Source: Flavobacterium sp.
GTDB lineage: Bacteria > Bacteroidota > Bacteroidia > Flavobacteriales > Flavobacteriaceae
Direction: 5' to 3'
Length of the DNA stretch: 64,000 nt
NCBI RefSeq assembly: GCF_027531905.1
Contig: NZ_JAPZSU010000008.1
Span: forward strand, 1-64,000
Positions 8,602 to 16,988 of this stretch are shown piece by piece (position 1 is the first letter of the stretch; each line of letters starts with the position of its first letter). The notes beneath the pieces were generated by a model. That model searched no databases and was not told the origin of the DNA. It worked only from the letters and a program-made list of their open reading frames with translations. The position numbers and the translations under genes were made by a program.

Positions 8602-8714
8602 CAAAAATAGAAGTTGTTTGTGTTAGAATAAAACCATTTAAAACAGTAAAAACCACTCAATTCAGGGTAGACATTAAAGATAATATTTAGTTTATAATAG
8701 CAACTAAATACTAA

Positions 8715-8751
8715 CTAAAAAAAGCGAGTACGATTTTATTCTTACTCGCTT
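8715..8751 (-). terminator. Terminator of mtaB (minus strand)
   Basis: AAGCGAGTA (8722-8730) pairs with TACTCGCTT (8743-8751). On the minus strand the stem runs into a T tract formed by the A run at 8717-8723. It lies 28 bp beyond the mtaB stop. Confidence 0.8.
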
Positions 8752-8779
8752 AATACTATTACAAAGAAGTGCTTTACAA

Positions 8780-10108
8780 TTACACTTCAACATTTAAGAA
8801 CTCCATGCGAACACTTCCGTCTTCGTCAATTCGGGTCAATTGCACCTCGTGTAAGGTATTCACTAATGCAGGATCCCAAGGGGTTTTCACTTTTACATAA
8901 TTTTCGGTAAAGCCGTGAATGTAGCCTTCTTTATTTTCACCTTCAAACAAAACTGTTCTTTGGGTTCCCAATTGACTTTCATAAAACGCACGACGTTTTT
9001 TCACCGATAAGCCACGTAACATTTTGCTTCGCTTGGAGCGTACATTATTAGGAACCACGCCTTCCATCACAGCCGCCTCGGTGTTATCGCGTTCTGAATA
9101 GGTAAAAACGTGCAAATAAGAAATATCCAAATCATTCAAGAAATGATAGGTTTCAAGAAAATGCTCGTCTGTTTCTCCTGGAAATCCAACAATTACATCC
9201 ACACCAATACAAGCGTGTGGCATTACTTGTCGAATATTGGCAACTCTATCGGTATACACTTCACGTTGGTAACGACGCTTCATTTTACCCAAAATTTCAT
9301 TACTTCCAGATTGCAAAGGAATATGAAAATGCGGTACAAATGTTCGGCTTTTGGAAACAAAATCAATCGTTTCGTTTTTCAATAAATTAGGTTCGATAGA
9401 CGAAATACGAAGGCGTTCTATTCCCTCTACTTCGTCGAGTGCTTTTACCAAATCGAGGAAGGTGTGTTCGTGTTTTTTATTCCCGAACTCTCCTTTTCCG
9501 TAATCGCCAATATTCACACCCGTAAGCACTATTTCTTTAATCCCTTGTTTCGAAATTTCGGAAGCATTTTTTAATACATTTTCTAAAGCATCACTTCTAG
9601 AAATTCCTCTCGCTAATGGAATCGTACAATAGGTACATTTGTAATCGCAACCGTCTTGTACTTTCAAAAAGGCTCTTGTTCTGTCGCCAATTGAATAACT
9701 GCCTACATAAAAATCGGCTTCGGCAATTTCGCAAGAATGCACTTGACCAAAATCGTTTTTGGATAAATCGTTAATGTAATCTGCTAGTTTGAATTTTTCT
9801 GTGGCACCCAGAACCAAATCTACACCGTCAACATCGGCGAGTTCTTCTGGTTTTAATTGTGCATAACAACCCACAGCGGCTACAAAGGCTTTATCATTCA
9901 GCTTCATCGCTTTGCGCACGACTTGCTTGAATTGTTTGTCTGCATTTTCTGTAACCGAACACGTATTAATAACATACATATCTGCTACTTCTTCAAAATC
10001 CACTCTTTCAAAGCCTTCTTCTTGAAGATTTCTCGCTATGGTTGACGTTTCTGAAAAGTTCAGTTTACAACCCAGCGTATAGAAGGCCACTCGTTTTTTA
10101 TTTTCCAT
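8780..10108 (-). CDS. mtaB: tRNA t6A37 methylthiotransferase MtaB
   Basis: Radical-SAM enzyme that adds a methylthio group to N6-threonylcarbamoyl-adenosine 37 of tRNAs. The 442-residue protein has an N-terminal methylthiotransferase domain with three conserved cysteines (TLGCKLN, NTCSVT, GCYAQ). The radical-SAM cluster motif is CDYKCTYC, and a C-terminal TRAM domain ends the protein. The frame extends to a TTG at 10120, but the ATG at 10108 (MENKKRVAFYTLGCK) agrees with the family start. No partner gene is close. A hairpin terminator follows. Confidence 0.95.
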   Translation of the reverse strand: MENKKRVAFYTLGCKLNFSETSTIARNLQEEGFERVDFEEVADMYVINTCSVTENADKQFKQVVRKAMKLNDKAFVAAVGCYAQLKPEELADVDGVDLVLGATEKFKLADYINDLSKNDFGQVHSCEIAEADFYVGSYSIGDRTRAFLKVQDGCDYKCTYCTIPLARGISRSDALENVLKNASEISKQGIKEIVLTGVNIGDYGKGEFGNKKHEHTFLDLVKALDEVEGIERLRISSIEPNLLKNETIDFVSKSRTFVPHFHIPLQSGSNEILGKMKRRYQREVYTDRVANIRQVMPHACIGVDVIVGFPGETDEHFLETYHFLNDLDISYLHVFTYSERDNTEAAVMEGVVPNNVRSKRSKMLRGLSVKKRRAFYESQLGTQRTVLFEGENKEGYIHGFTENYVKVKTPWDPALVNTLHEVQLTRIDEDGSVRMEFLNVEV

Positions 10109-10216
10109 AAGATAGCTCAATTAATGAAATCGTTGTCAAAAAATTGAGGTTGCGAAATTACGAACAAAAAACTAAAAATTAATTATTTAGTGCTTAAGAT
10201 TTTTTTAATACAATGC

Positions 10217-11008
10217 TTAACTCAATATAAATCGCTCAATCACCTCAGCTACGCCGTGATTATTATTCGAAGCTACAATAACATCTCCAAAACCTCTCAA
10301 TTCGGGAGTTACATTATCCACCCAAACGCCTAATCCCGCATATTGAATCATGGTCAAATCGTTTCCTGCATTGCCTACTGCAATAATTTCGCTTTGTTCA
10401 ATACCTAATCTCTTGGCTAAAAATGCAATACTTGCGGCTTTGTCGATGCCATTAGGTGCAACTTCCAAAAAGAAAGGTTTCGACATGGACACACTTAAAT
10501 CTGGCATTGCTTGTTTCAAATCATTTTCTACCGTTTTCAAATAAGAAGGGTCTTCAAGTAAAATACATTTTACTGCATTAGAAGTCACAGCCGCTTTAAA
10601 ATCAGGAACTAGTTCATGCGGCATACCCGTTATGCTTCGTTCAACCTCAATAAATTCAGAGTGGGTTTCGCTTACAATCGTATCATTAATATACGTAATG
10701 ATATGCGTTTTCATTTTCAAACTATAATCATGTAGCTCATGAATTTGCTCTTTAGTCAACGATTGCTCAAAAATTACCGTATCCTTTTTTAAATCGGTAA
10801 CTACAGCTCCATTGAACGAAATCATATAACTATTTTGCAAGTCTTTTGCATAATGTGTCATCGCTGGCGTAGGTCTTCCTGATGCCAAAACCACTTCAAC
10901 ACCCTTTTCTTGTGCCATAGCAATCATGGCTCGATTCTCTTTAGAAATGGTATGATCGTCTGTCAACAGCGTGTCATCCATGTCTAAAACTAGCATTTTG
11001 TATTTCAT
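10217..11008 (-). CDS. Cof-type HAD-superfamily phosphatase
   Basis: 263-residue haloacid dehalogenase-type hydrolase of the Cof (IIB cap) subfamily, which dephosphorylates small sugar phosphates, flavin mononucleotide or nucleotides. Motif I is LDMDDTLLTDD with nucleophile D9 and acid D11. Motif II includes the VVLASGRP threonine/serine region. Motif IV is IAVGNAGNDLTMIQYAGLGV with the acidic GNDLTM element. It starts with ATG at 11008. Substrate cannot be told from sequence. It lies downstream of the toxin-antitoxin pair on the same strand but is separated from it by a terminator. Confidence 0.9.
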   Translation of the reverse strand: MKYKMLVLDMDDTLLTDDHTISKENRAMIAMAQEKGVEVVLASGRPTPAMTHYAKDLQNSYMISFNGAVVTDLKKDTVIFEQSLTKEQIHELHDYSLKMKTHIITYINDTIVSETHSEFIEVERSITGMPHELVPDFKAAVTSNAVKCILLEDPSYLKTVENDLKQAMPDLSVSMSKPFFLEVAPNGIDKAASIAFLAKRLGIEQSEIIAVGNAGNDLTMIQYAGLGVWVDNVTPELRGFGDVIVASNNNHGVAEVIERFILS

Positions 11009-11044
11009 TGTTTTTTTTTATTTCAAATTGTATTAAATATTCAT

Positions 11045-11070
11045 TAAAAAAACCGCTCTTAAGAAGCGGT
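11045..11070 (-). terminator. Terminator of the toxin-antitoxin genes (minus strand)
   Basis: ACCGCT (11052-11057) and AGCGGT (11065-11070) form a stem around CTTAAGA. On the minus strand it continues into a run of T from the A tract at 11046-11052. It starts 8 bp after the toxin stop. Confidence 0.7.
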
Positions 11071-11077
11071 CATTGTG

Positions 11078-11386
11078 CTATTTTTTCAATCTTTTTTTTA
11101 TTCTTTCAAAACTTTGTTTTTGAGCCAAAACTCCAATAACCACAACTATTCTTAGTTCTTCTTCAATTAAATAATAAATCGTGTATGGAAATCTGTCAAC
11201 AAAAGCTTGTCTTATTTCCTTATATCGTTTCTGGTAATGGGCTGGATATTTTCTGATGTAATCGAACTCTTCATTTACTTTCAACTTAAAATCTTCGCCT
11301 AATGATTTATTTATTTCTAAATACCATTTTCTTGCTTTTCTTATATCCTGATAAACAACGGGTACTAACTTTAACTTATAAATCAT
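11078..11386 (-). CDS. RelE/ParE-family toxin
   Basis: 102-residue basic protein with the RelE/ParE fold pattern: a start of alternating beta and helix (MIYKLKLVPVVYQDIRKARK), then NKSLGEDFKLKVNEEFDYI, RFPYTIYYLIEEELRIVVVI and a final basic helix. Members either cleave mRNA on the ribosome (RelE) or poison gyrase (ParE); the sequence does not say which. I chose the ATG at 11386, whose A is the last base of the upstream stop (TAATG), rather than the TTG at 11392. This overlap means translational coupling with the antitoxin. Confidence 0.85.
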   Translation of the reverse strand: MIYKLKLVPVVYQDIRKARKWYLEINKSLGEDFKLKVNEEFDYIRKYPAHYQKRYKEIRQAFVDRFPYTIYYLIEEELRIVVVIGVLAQKQSFERIKKRLKK

Positions 11387-11763
11387 TACCAAACTTCCTT
11401 AAAATCTTCCCAGTCCAATAAATCTTGAGGCTTTTTTCTGTAAAGTTCTAATCGTAAATCCAACTCTTTTTGATGCTCTTCTGGAATCTCTAATAAACTC
11501 GATTTATAGTTTTTCAAAATTCTTTCTACTGCTTTCAAAGTATCGTCTAAACTTTCGAATTCCTCATTTCCTCTATCGTCTTTTAATACGCTAGGCTCAC
11601 TTGGTTCTTCTAAACTATTGAAGTTCTCTATTTTGTCAGAGGAATAATCAACAACTTTCTTATCTAAGATATCTTTAAGTGCTAAAATCTCATTTAGTTT
11701 ACTTTCATCCGTACTATGAAGTAACCAATCTATTAGATCTATTTTTTTAGCAGCTATATTCAT
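11386..11763 (-). CDS. Antitoxin of the RelE/ParE pair
   Basis: 125-residue acidic protein directly upstream of the toxin and coupled to it by a 1-base overlap. The C-terminal part, LDLRLELYRKKPQDLLDWED then FKEVW, is the pattern of the addiction-module component family (LELYRKNPxxxxxWEDVK). This wraps the toxin. The N-terminus (MNIAAKKIDLIDWLLHSTDE) looks helical and may form the DNA-binding or dimer part. The frame reaches a TTG at 11787, and the ATG at 11763 is preferred. The protein is longer than the usual 70-80 residues of this family. Confidence 0.75.
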   Translation of the reverse strand: MNIAAKKIDLIDWLLHSTDESKLNEILALKDILDKKVVDYSSDKIENFNSLEEPSEPSVLKDDRGNEEFESLDDTLKAVERILKNYKSSLLEIPEEHQKELDLRLELYRKKPQDLLDWEDFKEVW

Positions 11764-11798
11764 CTCATAGAAGTATTTGAACAACAAATATACGAAAT

Positions 11799-12017
11799 CT
11801 AAATACTCATTCTAAAATCCTCGATAACTGGATTCGCCTTAGCAAAATCTGTTTCTTGAATAAAAATTTCAATGGCCAAATCAGAACCACCAAATCCACC
11901 CAAACGAGCCGATTGAATATTGTCTTTTTTTACGGTATCGATTCCCGCTGTTTCTAATTTTTCTTGTAAGGCTAGTGCTAATATTTCACTGCCTGAAAAC
12001 ACTTTCATTAATCCCAT
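11799..12017 (-). CDS. DUF2007 domain protein
   Basis: 72-residue protein resembling the DUF2007 (putative signal-transducing) family, which has a ferredoxin-like fold and unknown function. The typical pattern is present: LMKVFSGSEILALALQEKLE, then AGIDTVKKDN and a terminal segment of A-K-A-N-P-V-I. Both ATGs (12017 and 12008) are possible starts. It lies 36 bp upstream of the antitoxin start, so the three could be co-transcribed. Confidence 0.75.
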   Translation of the reverse strand: MGLMKVFSGSEILALALQEKLETAGIDTVKKDNIQSARLGGFGGSDLAIEIFIQETDFAKANPVIEDFRMSI

Positions 12018-12027
12018 ACTGTTTTAT

Positions 12028-12117
12028 GTTTGTTGTTGAGGGTTGGTGGTTGATTAGTTGTGGTTTGTGGTTAATAGTTTGTTGTTGAGGGTTTGTTGTT
12101 GAGGGTTTGTTGTTGAG
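12028..12117. repeat. GTTTGTTGTTGAGG 14-bp tandem repeats
   Basis: Three consecutive units of GTTTGTTGTTGAGG stand at 12077-12090, 12091-12104 and 12105-12117 (last one short by a base). A fourth unit is at 12028-12041, with GT-rich spacer between. The tract lies just upstream of the DUF2007 start and could vary in length between strains. Confidence 0.7.
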
Positions 12118-12179
12118 TTCAAATTTAAGCGCAAAGGCACTATTCTGAGGGCTGCTTTCTAAAATCTAACGTCTAAAAT

Positions 12180-12824
12180 CTATTCTGTATCTTCTTCGTC
12201 CTCTTCCTCTTCTTCATCAAAATCAAACTCAAAAGGTTCGATTAGCATTTTCTCTGCCAACAAATCAATTCGTTCCGTAATTTGTTCCGCAAAAATGATA
12301 CGCTGCGTTTTGGTAATACTGTTTGAAATACGCATAATCTTGGTTTCGTGACGTAATTTCAATATAGGGTCAGTGTCATCAATGATGAACATTTTTAAAC
12401 GATTGACATTGTAACCTGCAGAAGAGAACATTTCATTCAATCGACTAGGTGTACCAATCAAAACATCAATACCTGTAGAAATATAATTTTTATCATAATC
12501 CATATCGCCTTTATCGTGTACACCGTATACTTCTAACTTAGTATACCGATTGTATTGATCAAAAAGCGCTTCCATTTCTAACACTTTGGCTTTGTCTTCA
12601 ACTACAATCAAAGCTCTTGGAGATTCTTCATTGGCGCCTGCTAAACGCTGAATTACATTGATAACAATAGTCGTTGTTTTTCCGCTTGTTTTTGGTGCAA
12701 TAATCAAACAATCTGCACCACTTTTAAGTGTAGAAAAAGTCTCCTGTTGCATAACATTGGCTTCTACTAAACCATTTTCTATCAATGCTTTTTGAAGATT
12801 TTCGTTTATTTTTTTTAGTTTCAT
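12180..12824 (-). CDS. Truncated DEAD-box helicase-like protein (first RecA domain only)
   Basis: 214 residues covering only the N-terminal RecA-like half of a DEAD-box helicase. The Q-like region (NVMQQETFSTLKSGADCLI) leads to motif I APKTSGKTT, then RALIVVEDKAKV (Ia), IGTPSRL (Ib) and motif II IIDDTDP, which reads DDTD instead of DEAD. Motif III and the whole second RecA domain with motifs V-VI are absent. The protein ends in a Glu/Asp-rich tail. ATP binding is plausible but unwinding is not expected. I start at the ATG at 12824 (MKLKKINENLQKAL). It follows the response regulator by about 108 bp on the same strand. Confidence 0.75.
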   Translation of the reverse strand: MKLKKINENLQKALIENGLVEANVMQQETFSTLKSGADCLIIAPKTSGKTTTIVINVIQRLAGANEESPRALIVVEDKAKVLEMEALFDQYNRYTKLEVYGVHDKGDMDYDKNYISTGIDVLIGTPSRLNEMFSSAGYNVNRLKMFIIDDTDPILKLRHETKIMRISNSITKTQRIIFAEQITERIDLLAEKMLIEPFEFDFDEEEEEDEEDTE

Positions 12825-12931
12825 TTTTAAAGTTATTAGGCAAAAGGCAATAGCCAAAAGCTACATTTAATAAAATAGGGCCTGTATTTCTTAATCCTTT
12901 TGGCGAATGGCTTTTGCCTTTTGCCTGATGG

Positions 12932-14095
12932 CTATTTACTAGCAAACAATTTTACATCTGTTTCCGAAATTTCGCTTCCACCAAGAATAATTAAGCGTTC
13001 TACCACATTGCGTAATTCTCGTATATTTCCTGTCCAATCGTATTCTTGTAGCAAACTAATGGCTTGATCGGAAAATTGCTTCACAGCATTACCTTGTTCT
13101 GAAGCAATTTTCTCTGCAAAATGTGTTATCAACATCGGAATATCAGTGCGACGTTCATTCAAGGCAGGAACTTTGATTAAAATAACCGCCAAACGGTGGT
13201 ACAAATCTTCTCTAAAACGACCTTCGGCAATCTCTTGTTTCAAATCTTTGTTGGTTGCAGCAACCACACGAACATCGACTTTAATATCTTTATCGGCGCC
13301 CACTCTCGTAATCATACTTTCTTGCAACGCACGCAACACTTTGGCTTGAGCCGAAAGACTCATATCGCCAATCTCATCCAAGAAAATAGTGCCTTTATCT
13401 GCTGCTTCAAACTTTCCTGCACGGTCTTTTACAGCTGATGTAAAAGCGCCTTTGACGTGTCCAAACAACTCACTTTCTATCAATTCTGACGGAATAGCGG
13501 CACAGTTCACTTCGATTAAAGGAAAACTTGCGCGTTCGCTTTTCTCGTGCAATTGATGGGCTACTAATTCTTTTCCAGTTCCGTTAGGTCCTGTGATTAA
13601 TACTCTGGCTTCGGTAGGAGCTACTTTATCAATCATCATTTTGATATGATTAATAGCTTCGCTCTCGCCAATCATTTCGTAATTTTTGCTTACTTTTTTC
13701 TTAAGAATTTTATTCTCAACTACTAATTTTTTGCGGTCCAAGGCATTGCGAACCGTATTCAACAATCGGTTCAAATCAGGCGGTTTTGAGATATAATCAA
13801 AAGCTCCCAAACGCATCGTATTGATGGCCGTTTCCATATCGCCGTGTCCTGAAATCATCACCATTGGAATTTCAGGTTTGATTTTTTTGACAGCTTCCAA
13901 CACTTCCACCCCGTCTAATTTTGGCATTTTGATATCACAAAGCACCAAATCATAATCGGTATTTTTTATTTTCTCTAAACCTACAGCGCCGTCTTCAGCT
14001 TCGTCTACTTGATACGAATCATTCTCCTCTGAAAGAATTTTGACCAAAACCCTACGAATCGCCGCTTCGTCTTCTATAATTAATATTTTACTCAT
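12932..14095 (-). CDS. NtrC-type sigma-54 response regulator lacking a DNA-binding domain
   Basis: 387 residues. The receiver domain (about 1-120) has phospho-acceptor D54 in LVLCDIKMPKLDG. The AAA+ sigma-54 activation domain (about 140-370) has Walker A GPNGTGKE, Walker B TIFLDEIGDM, an R-finger region and the sigma-54 contact loop as GAFTSA instead of GAFTGA. The chain stops right after TGNIRELRNVVERLIILGG, so the usual Fis-type helix-turn-helix is missing. It would have to act from solution or through another DNA-binding partner. The ATG at 14095 is chosen over the frame start at 14104. No sensor kinase is adjacent. The ABC permease lies upstream by 70 bp. Confidence 0.9.
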   Translation of the reverse strand: MSKILIIEDEAAIRRVLVKILSEENDSYQVDEAEDGAVGLEKIKNTDYDLVLCDIKMPKLDGVEVLEAVKKIKPEIPMVMISGHGDMETAINTMRLGAFDYISKPPDLNRLLNTVRNALDRKKLVVENKILKKKVSKNYEMIGESEAINHIKMMIDKVAPTEARVLITGPNGTGKELVAHQLHEKSERASFPLIEVNCAAIPSELIESELFGHVKGAFTSAVKDRAGKFEAADKGTIFLDEIGDMSLSAQAKVLRALQESMITRVGADKDIKVDVRVVAATNKDLKQEIAEGRFREDLYHRLAVILIKVPALNERRTDIPMLITHFAEKIASEQGNAVKQFSDQAISLLQEYDWTGNIRELRNVVERLIILGGSEISETDVKLFASK

Positions 14096-14165
14096 TCTTA
14101 ACAATTTTCAAATTTTAAAAATTCCAAATTCCAATAGTTGGATTTTGGGATTTACTTTTTGGAAT

Positions 14166-15482
14166 TTAATACTTCAACCACTTATACAATTCTTTCCAAC
14201 TTGGTTTTTTACCGTACATCAAAATACCCACGCGATAAATTTTGGAAGCAAACCAAACTACTAATAAAAACGTTCCGAATAAAAGTACCATCGAAAGCAA
14301 AATTTGCCACAAAGGTACGCCAAAAGGAATACGCATTAGCATCACGATTGGCGATGTCAAAGGCACAATCGAGAAAATGGTGGCTACCGTGCCGTGAGGG
14401 TCATTGATTACCGTAAAAAACCCGATGTAAACACCCAAAATTAAAGGCATAATAATCGGTAACAAAAACTGTTGTGAATCGGTTTCGTTGTCAACCGCAG
14501 CACCGATGGCAGCATAAAAGGAACTGTATAAAAAGTAGCCTCCAATGAAATAAATCACAAAACAAGTCAGTAAAGTTCCAATCGGAAGATTCCATAATTC
14601 AGCCAAATACAATTGCGCCGTACTTGCTATTTCCTGTTGTGCTGCTTGCATCACTTCGGGCGGAACTTTGGAAGTAGGCCCTAAATTGACACCGAAAAAC
14701 AGCGAAGCACCCAAAAACAATCCTAAACCTATAATCGCCCAAATTAAAAACTGAAGAATGCCTGCCAGTGAAGTTCCAATGATTTTCCCCATCATCAACT
14801 GAAAAGGTTTCACCGAAGAAATAATAATTTCTATGATACGATTAGTTTTTTCTTCGATTACGCTTCGCATCACCATATTGCCATAAATCACGATAAACAT
14901 CATAATCAAATACCCAAACGCACCGCCAATGGCAATTTTAATTTCATTCAATCCTTTCAAACTTTCCTCGCCTGAGGCTTTACTCAAACTGATGCTAATA
15001 TTGGACTGCGCTTTATGTATCGCCACAGTATCCAATTTTGCGGATTGAAAATTGAGTTGGGTAATTTTTTTATCCAAAATATCCTGAACTTCCTCAATAA
15101 AAGTGATACTTGGACTATCATTGGATATGAATTGAATCTTCTTATCCAACTCAGCAATAGATGCCGTTTTAGGAATTTGCAACACGCCTTCAAAACGCTC
15201 TTGTGTAATGCTATCTTTAAGGGCTTTCACGTCCAAAACCGACAAATCCAAATACTGGTATTCGCTATCTTTTTTATTTTTAGCCATAAAATCGGCAACA
15301 AACAAACCCGTTTCGTCGTGAACCGCAATTTGCTTGGTATCGGCTTTCATAGACGCCAAATAGCTAACAAAAACAGCAATTCCAACAAACAATAACGGAC
15401 TCAAAAAAGTCATTACGATAAACGATTTGTTGCGCACCTTGGCAATAAATTCTCTTTTTATAATCAACGAAATCATACTCAT
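14166..15482 (-). CDS. ABC-2 family transporter permease
   Basis: 438-residue membrane part of an ABC exporter in the NatB/YhaP style. One transmembrane helix lies near the N-terminus (SFIVMTFLSPLLFVGIAVFV). A large extracytoplasmic domain follows (about 45-175). Five or six helices then include GYLIMMFIVIYGNMVMRSV, the EEKTNRIIEIIISSVKPF signature that docks to the ATPase, and the C-terminal YFIGGYFLYSSFYAAIGAAV region. The matching ATPase gene lies 235 bp upstream on the same strand. Substrate is unknown; sodium or a lipid/drug is possible for the family. Confidence 0.9.
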   Translation of the reverse strand: MSMISLIIKREFIAKVRNKSFIVMTFLSPLLFVGIAVFVSYLASMKADTKQIAVHDETGLFVADFMAKNKKDSEYQYLDLSVLDVKALKDSITQERFEGVLQIPKTASIAELDKKIQFISNDSPSITFIEEVQDILDKKITQLNFQSAKLDTVAIHKAQSNISISLSKASGEESLKGLNEIKIAIGGAFGYLIMMFIVIYGNMVMRSVIEEKTNRIIEIIISSVKPFQLMMGKIIGTSLAGILQFLIWAIIGLGLFLGASLFFGVNLGPTSKVPPEVMQAAQQEIASTAQLYLAELWNLPIGTLLTCFVIYFIGGYFLYSSFYAAIGAAVDNETDSQQFLLPIIMPLILGVYIGFFTVINDPHGTVATIFSIVPLTSPIVMLMRIPFGVPLWQILLSMVLLFGTFLLVVWFASKIYRVGILMYGKKPSWKELYKWLKY

Positions 15483-15548
15483 ATAGTTAGTTTTATAGGT
15501 CTTACTATCAATCGTGTGGTTTTAAAATTAAAATTTTTATTTCTTTGA

Positions 15549-15702
15549 ACCATTAAGTAATTAAGTTTCATTAAGCAATCGCAACCTTAATCTTCTTAAT
15601 CTCTTAATGGTAAAAAAACTTTTTCCTTACCCACACAATTCATGGTAATACTTGTTTAAAAATTTAAAACTTAAATTCCAATACTTTTGATATTTGGAAT
15701 TT
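15549..15702. repeat. Two small inverted repeats between ABC genes
   Basis: ACCATTAAG (15549-15557) pairs with CTTAATGGT (15603-15611), and AAATTCCAA (15673-15681) pairs with TTGGAATTT (15694-15702). Variants of the AAATTCCAA tract recur in the next intergenic gap (AAATTCCAAATTCCAA at 14119-14134) and inside the aminotransferase gene at 40874-40891. They may be mobile AT-rich repeats; a role as mRNA stem-loops between the two ABC genes is possible. Confidence 0.4.
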
Positions 15703-15717
15703 TAAAATTTCAAAAGA

Positions 15718-16641
15718 TTATTTTTCAGTTACAGTTTTAATAAAGATATCGTTCACACTTGGAATTTTTTCCACAAAATGCGTCACTTGACCACGTTGCG
15801 TAAGGACTTGCAACAACTCGTTGGGTGTACCTGTACCTAGCTGAATTTCTAATTTTAATTCTTGATTCAAAGACTTGAAATTGGCTGGACCCACGGTAAA
15901 TTTTTGCGTCAAATCATACATTAAGCCTTCGACATTATCCGTCAAAATGCCCACTTCAAAACTATTAGAGCGGTATTGGCGTTTAACTTCTTCTAATTTT
16001 CCTTCTATGAGTTTATTCGATTTATGAATCAAAGCGATATGGTCACACAATTCCTCTACACTTTCCATTCTATGGGTCGAGAAAATGATGGTCGTACCTT
16101 TTTCCTTTAATCCTAAAATCTCATCTTTGATAATATTCGCATTCACAGGGTCAAAACCTGAAAACGGCTCATCAAAAATCAACAATTTGGGTTGGTGCAA
16201 CACACACACTACAAACTGAATCTTTTGTGCCATTCCTTTGGACAACTCCTCGATTTTCTTGTTCCACCAGCCTTTGATGTCTAATTTGTCAAACCAATAG
16301 TCCAACTGAATTTCAGCCTCTTTTTTAGAAAGCCCTTTCAGTTGCGCCAAATACAAACACTGCTCGCCCACTTTCATCGATTTATACAAGCCTCGCTCTT
16401 CGGGAAGATAACCAATTTGCTGAATGTGATGGGGTTGTAATTTTTCGCCATCCAAAAGCACTTCCCCACTATCGGGCAACGTAATTTGATTGATGATACG
16501 AATTAAAGAGGTTTTTCCGGCACCATTAGGGCCTAATAAACCATAAATACTGCCTTTGGGTACCGAAAGCGAAACGGCATTAAGCGCCACATAATCGCCA
16601 TATTGCTTCACCACATTATTTACTTCGAGAATACTACTCAT
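15718..16641 (-). CDS. ABC transporter ATP-binding protein
   Basis: 307-residue ATPase partner of the ABC-2 permease downstream. Walker A is GLLGPNGAGKTSL, Q-loop GYLPEERGLY, signature ELSKGMAQKIQF, Walker B LLIFDEPFSGFDP and switch His in FSTHRMESVEE. The last 80 residues form the DUF4162-type C-terminal domain common in NatA-like proteins. It starts at ATG 16641. A TAnnTTTG box lies about 20 bp upstream. Confidence 0.93.
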   Translation of the reverse strand: MSSILEVNNVVKQYGDYVALNAVSLSVPKGSIYGLLGPNGAGKTSLIRIINQITLPDSGEVLLDGEKLQPHHIQQIGYLPEERGLYKSMKVGEQCLYLAQLKGLSKKEAEIQLDYWFDKLDIKGWWNKKIEELSKGMAQKIQFVVCVLHQPKLLIFDEPFSGFDPVNANIIKDEILGLKEKGTTIIFSTHRMESVEELCDHIALIHKSNKLIEGKLEEVKRQYRSNSFEVGILTDNVEGLMYDLTQKFTVGPANFKSLNQELKLEIQLGTGTPNELLQVLTQRGQVTHFVEKIPSVNDIFIKTVTEK

Positions 16642-16660
16642 AGCTTGATTTTTAGAATTG

Positions 16661-16687
16661 CAAAAATAGGTAATTAGTAGTCAACAA
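16661..16687 (-). promoter_or_regulatory. Candidate promoter of the ABC exporter genes
   Basis: On the minus strand TATTTTTG (complement of 16661-16668) matches the TAnnTTTG box. A TTG lies 16 bp further upstream (complement of 16685-16687), slightly closer than the usual 17-23 bp. The box is 20 bp from the ATPase start codon. Confidence 0.45.
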
Positions 16688-16775
16688 CGCCTTAATGTTA
16701 CAGAAAATACGGCTTTTTAACCACAACAAAAACCAAATAAACTACACCCATAAACCTGAAGTCATTTCCTGTTTT

Positions 16776-16880
16776 TTGGAGCAGCACGATTGGACATTTC
16801 AATCACGAGTCGTCCCGCTTTCCGTTGCAATCTTTGCTGCCGAACCCCGGCATCAAAGGATTTCCACTGCAATCGGGGCT
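16776..16880 (+). repeat. REP-like palindromic element, copy 2
   Basis: Starts with TTGGAGC, then TCCCGCTTTCCGTTGC at about 16813. A hairpin follows, TTTGCTGCCG with CGGCATCAAA (one mismatch), then GGATTTCCACTGC and the closing AATCGGGGCT. It lies between the ABC ATPase and sppA, with its plus orientation opposite to both. Confidence 0.8.
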
Positions 16881-16932
16881 AAAAAGCAACATTTGTAATT
16901 TAGATAACCAACTAAAATACACATTCTAAAGC

Positions 16933-16965
16933 AAAAAATCCGTTTAAGTATGCCTTAAACGGATT
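16933..16965 (-). terminator. Terminator of sppA (minus strand)
   Basis: AATCCGTTTAAG (16937-16948) pairs perfectly with CTTAAACGGATT (16954-16965). On the minus strand the stem leads into a T run from the A tract at 16933-16938. It is 24 bp beyond the sppA stop. Confidence 0.88.
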
Positions 16966-16988
16966 GGTTTATATCTTTTATACTTTTA

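Noticed and set aside
12028-12117. A CRISPR-like array
   Set aside because: Units are only 14 bp with no spacers and no cas gene nearby; it is a simple tandem repeat.
16695-16898. A 67-codon frame beginning MLQKIRLFNHNK
   Set aside because: It spans REP-like copy 2 and reads its repeat sequence; no family resemblance.
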